64,000 nucleotides of DNA from Rugosimonospora sp040255525 (lineage in GTDB: Bacteria > Actinomycetota > Actinomycetes > Mycobacteriales > Micromonosporaceae): positions 62,001-126,000 of the forward strand of contig JBDZVD010000006.1 of assembly GCA_040255525.1 (NCBI GenBank). The letters are read 5' to 3'. Under the pieces are notes generated by a model. It was not told the DNA's origin. It saw only the letters and a list, made by a program, of their open reading frames with translations, and searched no databases. Shown here piece after piece: positions 1-9,116 of this stretch; positions within the stretch are counted from its first letter, which is position 1; each line of letters begins with the position of its first letter. The position numbers and the translations under genes were made by a program.

Positions 1-171
1 GCCAGGTGCGGCGCGCTCGGGCCGGTGCCATGTCCCCTCCGGTGCTCGAAACGGTGCGAAGGGGTGGCGGACGCGCCGGCAGCGCCGCCGCCTGCGGGTA
101 AACCGAACAAACAGAGCATTACCGACTCCCGCGGCTGTTGCCGGCATTCGGGGATGCGGAGGGAGCGACGT

Positions 172-185
172 TCCCCGAACGGGGA
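172..185. promoter_or_regulatory. Palindrome in the leader of the exporter gene
   Basis: TCCCC-GAAC-GGGGA is a perfect 5-bp inverted repeat about 107 bases before the start of the exporter gene. Drug exporters of this class are often controlled by a TetR- or MarR-type repressor bound at such a site, so it is a candidate operator, but no adjacent repressor is visible. The rest of bases 1-291 holds no gene or RNA motif that I recognise. Confidence 0.25.
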
Positions 186-291
186 GTACGGCGGGAGGGC
201 CGGGAAATCTTCGGCACGATGTCGATTCCCGGGATCCCCGCGCGACGTACCGGTGGAGGAGCGTTCTCGACGGTACGGAGGTACGGCCATC

Positions 292-1878
292 ATGAGCACC
301 AGTACGGGCACACCGGCACGGGCCGGGAGGCGGGAGTGGATCGGGCTGGCCGTACTGGCGCTGCCGACCCTGCTCGTGTCCCTGGACACGTTCGTGACGC
401 TGCTGGCCCTGCCCCGGCTCGCCGCGGCGCTGCACGCCGGCAGCACCCAGCAGTTGTGGATCATGGACGTCTACGGGTTCATGGTCGCCGGATTCATGAT
501 CGCTATGGGTACCCTCGGCGACCGGATCGGCCGGCGCCGCCTGCTGCTGATCGGCGCGGCCGTTTTCGGTACGGCGTCGGTTCTGGCCGCCCACGCGACC
601 AGCGCCACGATGCTGATCGGCATCCGCGCCGCCCTGGGCGTGGCCGGCGCCGCCCTGACGCCGTCCACGCTGGCACTGATCACGAACATGTTCCGCGATC
701 CGGGGCAGCGGGCCCGCGCCATCGGCATCTGGGCCGGCTGCTTCACCGTGGGCGCGGTGGTCGGCCCGGTGGTGGGCGGCGCGTTGCTGAGCCGCTTCTG
801 GTGGGGCTCGGTCTTCCTGCTGGGCGTACCGGCCATGGTGCTGCTGTTGATGCTCGGCCCGGTACTGCTGCCGGAGTTCCGCAACGCCGCCGCCGGCCGG
901 CTGGATCTGCCCAGTGTCGCGCTGTCGCTGGCCGCCATCCTGCCGGTCATCGACGGCCTGAAGGAACTGGCCCGGGGCGGCTGGCACGCCACGCCGGCCG
1001 GTCTGGTCGCGCTCGGGCTGGCCGTCGGCGCGGTGTTCGTCCGCCGCCAGCGCCGGCTGGCCGATCCGCTGCTGGACCTGCGCCTGTTCGCCGACCGGGC
1101 GTTCGCCAGCCTGCTGGTCAGCATGCTCGGCTACGCCATGCTCTCCGGCGGCACGATGGTCTTCGTGGCGCAGACGTTCCAGTCGATCGACGGCCTGTCG
1201 CCGCTGTCCGCCGGTCTGGCGCTGGTACCGGGGATGTGTGCCTCGATCGTCAGCTTCCAGCTCGCGCCGGTGCTGGCCAGCCGGGTCCGCCCCGGCGTGC
1301 TGCTGCCGGCCGGCCTGGTGCTCTCGGTCGCCGGCCTGCTGCTGATGACCCAGGTGGGTACGTCCGGGATCGCGCTGCTGATCGCGGGTTTCGCGGTGAA
1401 CTGCCTGGGCACCGGGCCGCTGGTGACGCTGGGTACCAACCTGGTCGTGGGCGCGGCCCCGGCGGAGCGGGCCGGTTCGGCGGCGGCGATCAACCAGACC
1501 AGCAACGAGTTCGGGTACGCGCTGGGCATCGCGGTGCTCGGCAGCGTGATGGCCGCGGTCTACCGCGCGACCGTCACGGCCGGCCTTCCCGCCGGCGCGC
1601 CCGCCGCCGCCCGGGAAAGCCTGCTCGGCGCGGTACAGGCGTCAGCCGGCCTGCCCGGGGCGCTCGGCCCGGCGGTGCGCGACGCCGCGCGGCAGGCGTT
1701 CGTCCACGGGTTGCACACCATCGCCCTGATCAGCGCCGTGCTGCTGGCCGGCATCGCGGTGCTGCTGGCCGCGACGCTCCGGAAGGTACCGGCGGTAGGC
1801 GGGCCCACCGCCCAGGCTGAGCAGGCGACCGACCCCGACGGGTCCGCGCGGTCCGAGCAGCCCGCCGTGGTGGTCTGA
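292..1878 (+). CDS. DHA2-family MFS exporter (EmrB/QacA type, 14 TMS)
   Basis: A proton-driven multidrug-type efflux permease of 528 residues in the cytoplasmic membrane. Visible signatures are motif A (GTLGDRIGRRR, about residues 67-77) and the antiporter motif C around GAVVGPVVGG (about 150-160), with roughly 14 hydrophobic segments. The ATG at 292 is chosen because GGAGG lies 10 bases upstream and the first helix follows directly; longer in-frame extensions are low-complexity. The hydrophilic C-terminal tail ends QPAVVV. It stands alone, with a DUF1905 fossil just downstream. Substrate is unknown. The family call is secure; drug export is inferred from the family. Confidence 0.9.
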   Translation: MSTSTGTPARAGRREWIGLAVLALPTLLVSLDTFVTLLALPRLAAALHAGSTQQLWIMDVYGFMVAGFMIAMGTLGDRIGRRRLLLIGAAVFGTASVLAAHATSATMLIGIRAALGVAGAALTPSTLALITNMFRDPGQRARAIGIWAGCFTVGAVVGPVVGGALLSRFWWGSVFLLGVPAMVLLLMLGPVLLPEFRNAAAGRLDLPSVALSLAAILPVIDGLKELARGGWHATPAGLVALGLAVGAVFVRRQRRLADPLLDLRLFADRAFASLLVSMLGYAMLSGGTMVFVAQTFQSIDGLSPLSAGLALVPGMCASIVSFQLAPVLASRVRPGVLLPAGLVLSVAGLLLMTQVGTSGIALLIAGFAVNCLGTGPLVTLGTNLVVGAAPAERAGSAAAINQTSNEFGYALGIAVLGSVMAAVYRATVTAGLPAGAPAAARESLLGAVQASAGLPGALGPAVRDAARQAFVHGLHTIALISAVLLAGIAVLLAATLRKVPAVGGPTAQAEQATDPDGSARSEQPAVVV

Positions 1879-2001
1879 GCACCCACCTCCCTGTTCCCGA
1901 AGGACGGGCGGTACCTGGTGCCCGTCAAGGCGGCGGTACGGCGGGCCGAGCGGCTCGACGAGGGTGACACCGTCACCGTACGGCTGACCATCGACGCCTG
2001 A
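1879..2001 (+). pseudogene. Remnant of a DUF1905 protein (C-terminal end only)
   Basis: Immediately after the exporter stop codon, and in the same frame, the translation gives a recognisable DUF1905 tail: FPKDGRYLVPVKAAVRRAE, then LDEGDTVTVRLTIDA and a TGA stop at 1999-2001. DUF1905 proteins are normally about 95 residues or more; only about 37 codons remain and there is no start codon or ribosome binding site. It is probably what is left after a deletion that joined the exporter to the end of another gene. Confidence 0.6.
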
Positions 2002-2015
2002 GTATCCGGCGGCGG

Positions 2016-2678
2016 TCAGTCCGCCAGACCGTTGCGGAACGCGTACGTGACCGCCTGAGCCCGGTCCCGGACACCGATCTTCGTGAACACGTGGTTCACG
2101 TGTGTCTTGATGGTCGACTCGCTGACCACCAGCTGTGCCGCGATCTCCGCGTTCGACAGGCCCGACGCGATCAGGCGCAGCACCTCCGCCTCCCGGTCGG
2201 TGAGGCCGTCGACCGACGACTGGGGGCGGCCCACCTGGTTCGGTACGAGTTCCAGCAGCCGGCGCTGGATCGCCGGATCGAGGTCGGCGTGGCCGTCCGC
2301 GACGTGGCGGATCGCCCGCGCCACCTCCTCCGCGCCCGCGTCCTTGGTGAGGTACCCGCGTGCGCCGGCCCGCAGCGCGGCGAGGACCTCGTCGTCGTCG
2401 GCGAACGTGGTCAGCACGACGACCTGGGTACGCGGGTGGTTGGCCCGGATCTGTCTGGTCGCGGTCACCCCGTCGCACCGCGGCATGCGCAGGTCCATGA
2501 GCACCACGTCGGGATCGTGCGCGGCCACCGCGGCCACCGCCTCGTCGCCGTCCGTCGCCGCCGCCACCACCTCGACGCCGCCGACGAGCGAGAGCATGAG
2601 CTGAAGCCCGTCACGCACCATCCGCTGGTCATCGGCGATCACGACGCTGATGGCGCGTTCCGCGGAACCGTCAGCCAT
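2016..2678 (-). CDS. NarL/FixJ-family response regulator
   Basis: A 220-residue two-component regulator. The receiver domain (about residues 10-125) has the acidic pair D16-D17, the phosphoacceptor D62 in VVLMDLRMP, T90 and K112. The LuxR-type helix-turn-helix (about 155-218) carries LTDREAEVLRLIASGLSNAEIA. It follows the histidine kinase gene on the same strand with a 40-base overlap, so the two are co-transcribed and probably translationally coupled. The kinase is DesK-like, so this is its expected partner. No clear target can be read from the neighbours; the DHA2 exporter on the other side is a possible one. Confidence 0.93.
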   Translation of the reverse strand: MADGSAERAISVVIADDQRMVRDGLQLMLSLVGGVEVVAAATDGDEAVAAVAAHDPDVVLMDLRMPRCDGVTATRQIRANHPRTQVVVLTTFADDDEVLAALRAGARGYLTKDAGAEEVARAIRHVADGHADLDPAIQRRLLELVPNQVGRPQSSVDGLTDREAEVLRLIASGLSNAEIAAQLVVSESTIKTHVNHVFTKIGVRDRAQAVTYAFRNGLAD

Positions 2679-3769
2679 ACCCGGTACCCCTTCCCGTCCG
2701 AGCCGGCCGCGAACGGTCCGGTCGTCAGTTCTCCGCCGATCAACTCGGCACGTTCGCGCATTCCAGCAAGACCGTATCCGTCACCGCTGTCCGACAGCGG
2801 AGCGTGCTGGTCGGCGCCGTCGTCGCGGACTTCGACCTCGTCGTGGTCTTCGCCGAACCGCATCGTGACCGTGACCGCCGCACCCGGCGCGTGCTTGCGG
2901 GCGTTGGTCAGCGCCTCCTGCACGGTGCGTTCGATGGCGAGCGCGGCCTGCGCTGGAACCGGCTGGACCTCGCCCTCCTGGCGGTAGCTCGCGCCGGCAT
3001 TGGCGGCCAGCGCCCGTAGCGTCTCCGGCAGCGGACGCGCCCGGCCACGCAGCGACTGGACAGCCCGGCGGGTCTCCTCCAACCCGTCGCGCGCGAGCCG
3101 CTGCGCCGACTCGATGTGCTGGCGCACCGTGTCGGTCGGCTGGCCGTGCTGGAGCAGCAGCCGGGCGCTCTCCAGCTGGACGGCCTGTGCGGACAGCGTG
3201 TGCGCCAGGATGTCGTGGATCTCGCGGGCCAGGCGTTGCCGCTCGGCGTACCGCTCCGCCTCGGCGGCGGACTTCCGGGCCGCCTGCTCGCTGGCCAGCA
3301 GCCGCTCCGCGGTCACCGTCCGGCTGCGCGCGGTCTCCAGGACCATCCCGATGACCGCGCAGGCACAGCAGACCGACACGTTCACCGGGACCTGCGCGCT
3401 ATAGCCACGAGTCAGCGGCGCGACGGTTAGCGCGACGGCGGTCACCGCCATGAAGGCCAGGCCCGGCCGCGGCGGCAGCCGGACCAGTCCGGCTGTGATC
3501 GCGATGGCGCCGGCCAGCCAGCCGGGCCCGTGCGGATCGATGACCGCGAGCGCGACGCCGCCGACGGCGAGGCCGGCGAGGCGCTGTCCCCAGCGCGGCC
3601 GGGGGAAGAGCAGACTGTACGCGGTGCCGGCGACGCAGACCGCGAGTGCCGCGCCGACCGCGACCCGGTGCTCCGGAGTCGACGCGGCCAGGGCGCTCAC
3701 CGCGACGACGACCAGCCCGATCACCCGGCCGGCGGGAAGCGCCCAGCGCCACTGGGGAGCGGACATCAT
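2639..3769 (-). CDS. DesK/NarX-type sensor histidine kinase
   Basis: A membrane sensor kinase of 376 residues. The N-terminal half (residues about 10-145) is hydrophobic, with four to six membrane segments and no obvious external sensor domain, so it may sense membrane state. A short coiled linker leads to the HisKA_3 dimerisation box with H185 in REIHDILAHTL. The HATPase_c domain has an N-box QEALTNARKHAPG (about 280) and a G-box GYGLAGMRERAEL. The start at 3769 is preferred over an upstream one because GAGGGGG precedes two adjacent ATG codons there. It overlaps the response regulator downstream. Confidence 0.9.
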   Translation of the reverse strand: MMSAPQWRWALPAGRVIGLVVVAVSALAASTPEHRVAVGAALAVCVAGTAYSLLFPRPRWGQRLAGLAVGGVALAVIDPHGPGWLAGAIAITAGLVRLPPRPGLAFMAVTAVALTVAPLTRGYSAQVPVNVSVCCACAVIGMVLETARSRTVTAERLLASEQAARKSAAEAERYAERQRLAREIHDILAHTLSAQAVQLESARLLLQHGQPTDTVRQHIESAQRLARDGLEETRRAVQSLRGRARPLPETLRALAANAGASYRQEGEVQPVPAQAALAIERTVQEALTNARKHAPGAAVTVTMRFGEDHDEVEVRDDGADQHAPLSDSGDGYGLAGMRERAELIGGELTTGPFAAGSDGKGYRVWLTVPRNAPSAS

Positions 3770-3833
3770 TACCCCCTCTGAGGTGAGTGCTCGTTGATCA
3801 TCGCTGGTGGAAGCGCCAGCGACCAAGCCGGCG

Positions 3834-3898
3834 TCCAGGACAGGGCCGCGTCAGGAACGGGCCGCCTCAGGACAGGTCCGCGTCAGGACAGGCTTGCC
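3834..3898. repeat. Imperfect 16-bp tandem repeat, four copies, across a stop codon
   Basis: Four successive units of the form TCAGGACAGGTCCGCG occupy 3834-3850, 3851-3866, 3867-3882 and 3883-3898. The last unit begins exactly at the stop codon of the membrane-protein gene that follows, so that gene's last codons are repeat-derived. It lies in the gap before the histidine kinase gene. Confidence 0.6.
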
Positions 3899-4380
3899 CG
3901 GGCGGCGGCTGGCGATCCGGTACGGCCGAGGAGCCCGGCGCGCCGCGCGATGAACAGGTTCTGGGCGGCGAGGGTGATTGCGACGAACAGCATGATCTCC
4001 CCGGCGCCTTCGGTGACGCCGGCGTGTGTCGCGAGGAGCATCATCGCGACGCGTACCGCAATGGTCGCCAGCCAGGCGACGACCGTCGGCCACCCGCCCT
4101 GGGACACCCAGCCCGTCCCGGCTCGCCACACCCGCATCGTCGCGGAGCGCACGAATCCCATGCCCACGGCGAGCACGAGGCCGGACCCGAAGAAGGCGAG
4201 CGCGGCCGGCGTGTGCAGGTGCCGCGTCCAGTCGTGACCGCTGGCCAGAGCCAGCACAGTGAAGCCCGCCGGCAGCAGGACCAGTCGCTTGGCGCTGACG
4301 TTCTTGCGGATCACCTGCATGGTGATGGCCCATGCGAAGAAGGTGACCATGATTCCGGCGTAGATCAGGCTCTGTGGCAT
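3883..4380 (-). CDS. Small integral membrane protein, possibly DUF1453/CcdC-like
   Basis: A 165-residue protein with about four hydrophobic helices and a basic loop after the first helix (VIRKNVSAKRLVLLP). The helix-basic loop-helix layout resembles DUF1453/CcdC-type membrane proteins, but I see no decisive motif, so the family is only suggested. The final residues RASLS are encoded by a copy of the 16-bp tandem repeat, which suggests the C-terminus was remodelled. It lies upstream of the histidine kinase on the same strand, 113 bases away. No function can be assigned. Confidence 0.7.
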   Translation of the reverse strand: MPQSLIYAGIMVTFFAWAITMQVIRKNVSAKRLVLLPAGFTVLALASGHDWTRHLHTPAALAFFGSGLVLAVGMGFVRSATMRVWRAGTGWVSQGGWPTVVAWLATIAVRVAMMLLATHAGVTEGAGEIMLFVAITLAAQNLFIARRAGLLGRTGSPAAARASLS

Positions 4381-4613
4381 TGCGACTCCTCGATGCGGGG
4401 TTTGCGGTGCGACGGGAAGAACGGTAGGCAGCGCGGGACCCGCCGGCGTCGCCGTACCGCCCGATCCTCGGCCTCCACCCCGGTCGGGGCGGGTACCCCG
4501 GCTTCTCCACCCCAGGGTGGAGCTTCGAGATCAGGTCCCGCGCCGAGGCCCCGGCGACCCCGCCGGCCCTACCGTGTCGGCATCGCAAGCGCCGTTGTTC
4601 GAAGGGACCGACA

Positions 4614-5591
4614 ATGCGCCGCCTGGCACCCGTTCTCGCGCTGTTCTTCCTCGCACCGCTGATCGCGGAGTTCTTCCTCGGCGACTTCCCGATCGTGCTC
4701 CTGCCGTTGATCGTCGCGCTGGCACCGATGTACGGCGGAGCTGCTCTGCTGATCCGGGAAGTGGTCCGGCGTACCCACCGGGGCTGGCCGGCGATGGTGA
4801 CGCTCGCGCTCGCGTTCGGGGTACTGGAGGAGGGCCTGCTGACCCAGTCGCTGTTCAACCCCAACTATGCCGACGACCACCTGCTCGACCCGGGATTCGT
4901 GCCGCTGCTCGGCATCGGGATCCCGTGGACCGTCTTCGTCCTGTCGCTGCACACCATCTGGAGCATCAGCACGCCGGTCGCCATCGTGGAGGAGTCGGCG
5001 TTCGGCCGGCGTACCGCGCCGTGGTTGGGCCGGTTGGGTCTGTGGGTGACGGGCGCGCTGTTCGTGGTGGGATCCGTGATCACGTTCGCCGTCTCGTACG
5101 GCGACAGCAAGCACTTCATGGCCAAGCCCGGGCAGCTGACCGCGTCCGTGGCGCTGGTGGTCGTCCTGGTGGTCGTCGCGTTCGTCCTGCCGAAGCCGGA
5201 TCCGGCGGTACGCCGCAGCCGGAGGGCGCCGAGCCCGTGGCTGGTGTTCGCCGCAGTCATCGCGGCCGGTGGCCTGTTCATGGCGGGTATCACGGTGGAC
5301 GTGGTCTGGCTCGGCGTCACGTTCATGCTGCTGGCCCTCGCCCCGGCGGCCAGCCTCGCCACCGCGTGGTCACGCCGTTCCGGTTGGCACCGGTGGCACC
5401 GCTTCGCGCTGGCCAGTGGCGCCCTGTTCACCTACTCGTGGCACGCGTTCCTGATGGGCGACAGCACGAGCACCGCCGAGTTCGCGGTCAACCTGGTCAG
5501 CCACATCCTGTACGGGCTGGGCGCGCTCGGCATCGCGTGGCTCGCCATAGGCAGGATCCGCCGGCAGCCGACCGAACCGGTACGTTCGTGA
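4614..5591 (+). CDS. Polytopic membrane protein with a VLEEGL motif
   Basis: A 325-residue protein with eight or nine predicted membrane segments. Early features are LIREVVRRTHRGW at about residue 47 and GVLEEGLLTQ at about 69-78. The arginine and paired glutamate pattern recalls CPBP-type intramembrane proteases, but the later histidine motifs are not clearly present, so protease function is not claimed. GAAGGGA lies seven bases before the ATG. It diverges from the preceding membrane-protein gene; the 233 bases between them hold no recognisable feature beyond presumed promoters. An acetyltransferase gene follows 37 bases downstream, possibly in the same transcript. Confidence 0.7.
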   Translation: MRRLAPVLALFFLAPLIAEFFLGDFPIVLLPLIVALAPMYGGAALLIREVVRRTHRGWPAMVTLALAFGVLEEGLLTQSLFNPNYADDHLLDPGFVPLLGIGIPWTVFVLSLHTIWSISTPVAIVEESAFGRRTAPWLGRLGLWVTGALFVVGSVITFAVSYGDSKHFMAKPGQLTASVALVVVLVVVAFVLPKPDPAVRRSRRAPSPWLVFAAVIAAGGLFMAGITVDVVWLGVTFMLLALAPAASLATAWSRRSGWHRWHRFALASGALFTYSWHAFLMGDSTSTAEFAVNLVSHILYGLGALGIAWLAIGRIRRQPTEPVRS

Positions 5592-5628
5592 TGTCCGGGG
5601 GAGACCGAACGCTGAGAGGGGAACGGCG

Positions 5629-6270
5629 ATGCCCGAAGGTGACGGGGTGGGGACGGTGCGGGTACGCCCGGTGGAGCCCTCCGATCGCGACGCGCTGTAC
5701 GACATCTGCGTCCGCACCGCCGATACCGGTGCCGACGCCCGGGGCCGGTACCTGTCCGACACCCTGGTCGGTGACGTGTACGCGATCCCGTACGCGGAGC
5801 ATGAGCCGCGGCACTGCTTCGTGGTCGACGACGGCACCGGCGCGGCGGTGGGGTACATCGTCGGGACCGCGGACACCGCCGCCTTCGTCCGCTGGTACCG
5901 GCAGGAGTGGATCCCGCGCACCGCGCAGCGGCGGCCGGTACCGCCGGACCCGCCGGTGACGCCGGACGACTTCATGCTCGCGCTGCACCACCGGCCGGAG
6001 CGGATGCTCGTCCCCGGCCTGCTCGCCGACTACCCCGCCCACCTGCACATCGACCTGTTGCCGGACTGGCAGGGCAAGGGCTGGGGCCGGGCGTTGATGC
6101 ACCGGTTCCTGGGCAGCCTGCGCGAGGCGGGCGTGCCCCGGGTGCACCTGAGCGCGAGCCGCAGCAACGTCAACGCGGTCACGTTCTACGACCGGCTCGG
6201 GTTCACCGAGATCGACGTGCCACACGACGACCGGGTGGTCTACCTGGGGCGCGCCACGACCGTGGAGTGA
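5629..6270 (+). CDS. GNAT-family N-acetyltransferase
   Basis: A 213-residue acetyl-CoA-dependent transferase. The acetyl-CoA loop is visible as LLPDWQGKGWGRALM at about residues 142-156 (Q-x-x-G-x-G/A type). The following SASRSNVNAVTFYDRLGF is the usual motif B with an asparagine and tyrosine. The N-terminal VRPVEPSDRDALYDICVRT resembles the acetyltransferase domain found at the C-terminus of actinobacterial O-GlcNAcase-like proteins. The tail overlaps by 31 bases with the convergent GGDEF-EAL gene. The acetyl acceptor is unknown. Confidence 0.88.
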   Translation: MPEGDGVGTVRVRPVEPSDRDALYDICVRTADTGADARGRYLSDTLVGDVYAIPYAEHEPRHCFVVDDGTGAAVGYIVGTADTAAFVRWYRQEWIPRTAQRRPVPPDPPVTPDDFMLALHHRPERMLVPGLLADYPAHLHIDLLPDWQGKGWGRALMHRFLGSLREAGVPRVHLSASRSNVNAVTFYDRLGFTEIDVPHDDRVVYLGRATTVE

Positions 6271-8057
6271 ACCGCCCCGCGGCGGTACCCGGCCACCAGC
6301 CGGGCGGTCGGGCCGGGCGGCAGCGGGCGTCCCAGCTGGTACCCCTGCCCGAAGTCGCAGCCCAGCGCGACCAGCCGGTCCACCTGATGCGCCTCGTCGA
6401 TGCCCTCGGCGGTGATGTCGAGGTCGAGGTCGTGCGCCATCCGGATCAGGGTGGGCAGCATCCGCGCGTTGGACCGCAGCGCGGGCGCCGTGGCGTCGAT
6501 GCCGGTCAGGAAGCCGGCGGCCAGCTTGACGCCGTGGATCGGCAGGGTACCGAGCATCGCCAGGCTGGAGTGGCCGGTGCCGCAGTCGTCGAGCACCAGC
6601 CGGACGCCCAGGTCCGCCAGGGCGTGCAGGGACCGCAGGACACCGTCGTCCGGGTGGATCAGGTCGTCCTCGGTGATCTCCAGTTGGAGGCGGTCGGCCG
6701 GCAGGCCGGTGCGGTCCAGGGTCGCCTCGACCAGGGCGGGCAGGCCCGGCTGCTGGAGCTGGGCGACGGCCAGGTTGACGCTGACCAGCGGGGGATGGGG
6801 CACGAGCCGGCCCCACCGGGTGGCCTGGCGGCACGCCTGCACCAGGAAGTCCTGACCCAGCGCCATGATCAGGCCGGTGTCGACGGCCAGCGGGATGAAC
6901 CGGTCGGGCGCGATCGGCCCGTGTCCCGGATGGGTCCACCGGGCCAGGGCCTCCATCCCGTACACCGCCCCGTCGCGCAGCCGTACCAGCGGCTGGTACA
7001 CCAGGCTGAACTCGCCCCGTTCCCGGGCCCGCGGCATGTCGCCGGACAGCTCGTGGCGCAGGACGTCCTCGGCGCTGCGCGCCGGGTCGAACGGCGCGAC
7101 CTGACTGTGCCGCTGGGCCATCGCCCAGCCCAGCGCCATCCGAGCCCGGCGCAGCAGCTCGTTGGCGTCGGCACCGGCCGCACCGTGCTCGACGATGCCG
7201 ACCTTGCCGGACACCGGAATCTCGTGCCGGTCGATCCGGTACGCGTCCGGCAGGGTACGCAGGGCCAGATCGGCGACTTTGGCCACGTCGTCCTCGGTGG
7301 CGGTGTCCTCCACCACGAACACGAACTCGTCGCGGTTGAGGTGGGCCAGGAAGTAACCGTCCGTCGCCGCCAGCCCGTGCAGCGCCCGGGCCACGGCCAG
7401 CAGCAGCTGGTCGCCCTTGCGCGAGCCGAGGCTGTGTTCGAGCTGCTCGAACCGTTCGAGCTTGAGGACGCACACGCCCAGCCGGCGCCCGGCCCGCGGG
7501 TCGTCGATGACCTCACGCAGCCGCCGGACCAGGCTCTCCCGGTTGGGTAGGCCGGTCAGCGGGTCGTGCGCCAGCGCGTGGTGCAGCTGAGCCTGCAGCC
7601 GCTGCTGCTTCTGCCGCCAGGCTTCGCGTTCGGCCCGGTTGATGTCCTCGCCGGCACGCTGCGCCTGCTCCCGCATCGTCGCGATGAAGCCCGCGTTGAC
7701 CTGGGACAATACCCGCGCCAGCCGCTCCGGCGCCCCGGGGTCGGTGATGCCGAGCCGGGGAAGCAGCCGCTCGCGCAGCAGATCGAGGCTGCGGGACAGC
7801 GCGTCCGGGTCGGAGACGTTCGCGGCGAACAGCTGCGCCCCGATCGCGCGGGCGGCCGCGGCGTGCCCCGACTCGTCGGTCACCATCGCGGACAGCGCCG
7901 CGGTCAGCCGTTCCAGCACCAGGCGTGCGCGACCGCCCCTGCGGGCGACGTAGTGGGTCCGCCCGATCTCGTCGAGCCAGTCCCTGGCGAACGCGGCGAC
8001 GGCGGGATCGGCGCCGCTCGCCACCCGCCCGTCCGGGTCGCCATCCGATCGCCTCAT
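6240..8057 (-). CDS. GGDEF-EAL protein with degenerate GGDEF and conserved EAL
   Basis: A 605-residue cyclic-di-GMP protein. An N-terminal alpha-helical region (about 1-165) precedes the GGDEF domain, which begins at DPLTGLPNRESL; its signature reads NRDEF in place of GGDEF, so cyclase activity is doubtful. The EAL domain (about 345-595) keeps the metal and catalytic set: EALARW, VNLA, EITE, DDCGTGHSSL, the lysine in GVKLA, AEG and the glutamine in FGQGYQ. It is therefore best read as a phosphodiesterase with a regulatory GGDEF. The ATG at 8057 has GGAGGG upstream. No transmembrane segment or PAS domain is seen. Confidence 0.88.
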   Translation of the reverse strand: MRRSDGDPDGRVASGADPAVAAFARDWLDEIGRTHYVARRGGRARLVLERLTAALSAMVTDESGHAAAARAIGAQLFAANVSDPDALSRSLDLLRERLLPRLGITDPGAPERLARVLSQVNAGFIATMREQAQRAGEDINRAEREAWRQKQQRLQAQLHHALAHDPLTGLPNRESLVRRLREVIDDPRAGRRLGVCVLKLERFEQLEHSLGSRKGDQLLLAVARALHGLAATDGYFLAHLNRDEFVFVVEDTATEDDVAKVADLALRTLPDAYRIDRHEIPVSGKVGIVEHGAAGADANELLRRARMALGWAMAQRHSQVAPFDPARSAEDVLRHELSGDMPRARERGEFSLVYQPLVRLRDGAVYGMEALARWTHPGHGPIAPDRFIPLAVDTGLIMALGQDFLVQACRQATRWGRLVPHPPLVSVNLAVAQLQQPGLPALVEATLDRTGLPADRLQLEITEDDLIHPDDGVLRSLHALADLGVRLVLDDCGTGHSSLAMLGTLPIHGVKLAAGFLTGIDATAPALRSNARMLPTLIRMAHDLDLDITAEGIDEAHQVDRLVALGCDFGQGYQLGRPLPPGPTARLVAGYRRGAVHSTVVARPR

Positions 8058-8135
8058 GCCCCGCCCTCCGCTGGACCGGCACGCCGCCACCCGCGGCGCC
8101 CCAGCCGCCGATTATGCCCCCACCGTGGTACGCGT

Positions 8136-8942
8136 CTATACCTTGCGAGCAACCACACCCAGCGCGGCCGGTTGCCGGGGCTCGCCGGCCTCCTCCGGGT
8201 CGGGACGCCAGTCGGTGATCGCCACGATGCCCGGCTCCACGATGTCCAGCCCGGCCAAGATGCCGGCGATCCGCTCCGGACTGCGCAGGACGACCGGGGT
8301 GGGGGTGCGCTTGTACAGCTCGCGTACCTCCTCCTGTTCGCCACTCATCGCACCGGCCTGCGTACCGTGCGACAGCGCCAGGTAACTGCCGGACACCAGC
8401 GGCTCGGCGATCTTCGCGACGATCCCGGACGGGTCGGCGTCCTCGGAGATGAAGTGCAGTACGGCGATCATCAATACCGCCACCGGCTGCGAGAAGTCCA
8501 GCAGCTCCAGCACCCGCGGGTGGTACAGGATCTCCTCGGGCCGGCGCAGGTCGCCCTGGATCGCGTCGGCGTACGAGTTGCCGGTGAGGATCGCCCGGCT
8601 GTGGGACACCGCCACCGGGTCGATGTCGACATACACCACGCGCGACTCGGGTGCGATCTCCTGGGCGACCTCGTGCACGTTGCCCAGCGTGGGGATGCCC
8701 GATCCGATGTCGAGGAACTGGCGTATCCCGGACTCGACCAGCCACTGCACGACCCGGCCGAGGTACGCGCGGTTGGCGTGGGCCAGCTGGCTGATCCCCG
8801 GCCACGCCTTCTCCGCCAGTTCCTTGAACTCGCGGTCCACCGCGAAGTTGTGGTAGCCACCCAACGCGCAGTCGTACACCCGCGCCGCGTTCGGCACGGT
8901 CACGTCCAGACCTTCGGGTACCCAATCCGGTTGATCCGCCAC
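8136..8942 (-). CDS. DUF574 SAM-dependent methyltransferase
   Basis: A 268-residue protein of the actinobacterial DUF574 methyltransferase family. The N-terminal PDWVPEGLDVTVPNAARVYD and GGYHNFAVDREF are family hallmarks. The SAM site is the GSGIPT loop in QFLDIGSGIPTLGNVHEVAQ. The GTG at 8942 is preferred because GGGAG lies five bases upstream and family members start a few residues before PDWVP; an in-frame ATG at 8996 is an alternative. These proteins are abundant in Streptomyces relatives and their substrates are mostly unknown. Confidence 0.85.
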   Translation of the reverse strand: MADQPDWVPEGLDVTVPNAARVYDCALGGYHNFAVDREFKELAEKAWPGISQLAHANRAYLGRVVQWLVESGIRQFLDIGSGIPTLGNVHEVAQEIAPESRVVYVDIDPVAVSHSRAILTGNSYADAIQGDLRRPEEILYHPRVLELLDFSQPVAVLMIAVLHFISEDADPSGIVAKIAEPLVSGSYLALSHGTQAGAMSGEQEEVRELYKRTPTPVVLRSPERIAGILAGLDIVEPGIVAITDWRPDPEEAGEPRQPAALGVVARKV

Positions 8943-9116
8943 GACCACTCCCGTCCCGATTCTCCGCTCCGACCGCCCACCCGCTCGGGCGCACACCGGT
9001 CACGCGCCCCACCGAGCGGCGATATCCGGCACCGCACGGACCAGTGTTCCGGCCCGACCGGCCGAAGGGAAGTCCACGTGCACCACGCGGCGCGCGGCGG
9101 CGGTTACCGTGGCGCC

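Noticed and set aside
1..171. A cobalamin or other riboswitch in the leader of the exporter
   Set aside because: No B12 box or other conserved riboswitch core is visible.
6240..6270. Annotation error from the overlap of the GNAT and GGDEF-EAL ends
   Set aside because: Both C-termini are plausible and short tail-to-tail overlaps recur in this window, for example at 44483-44550.
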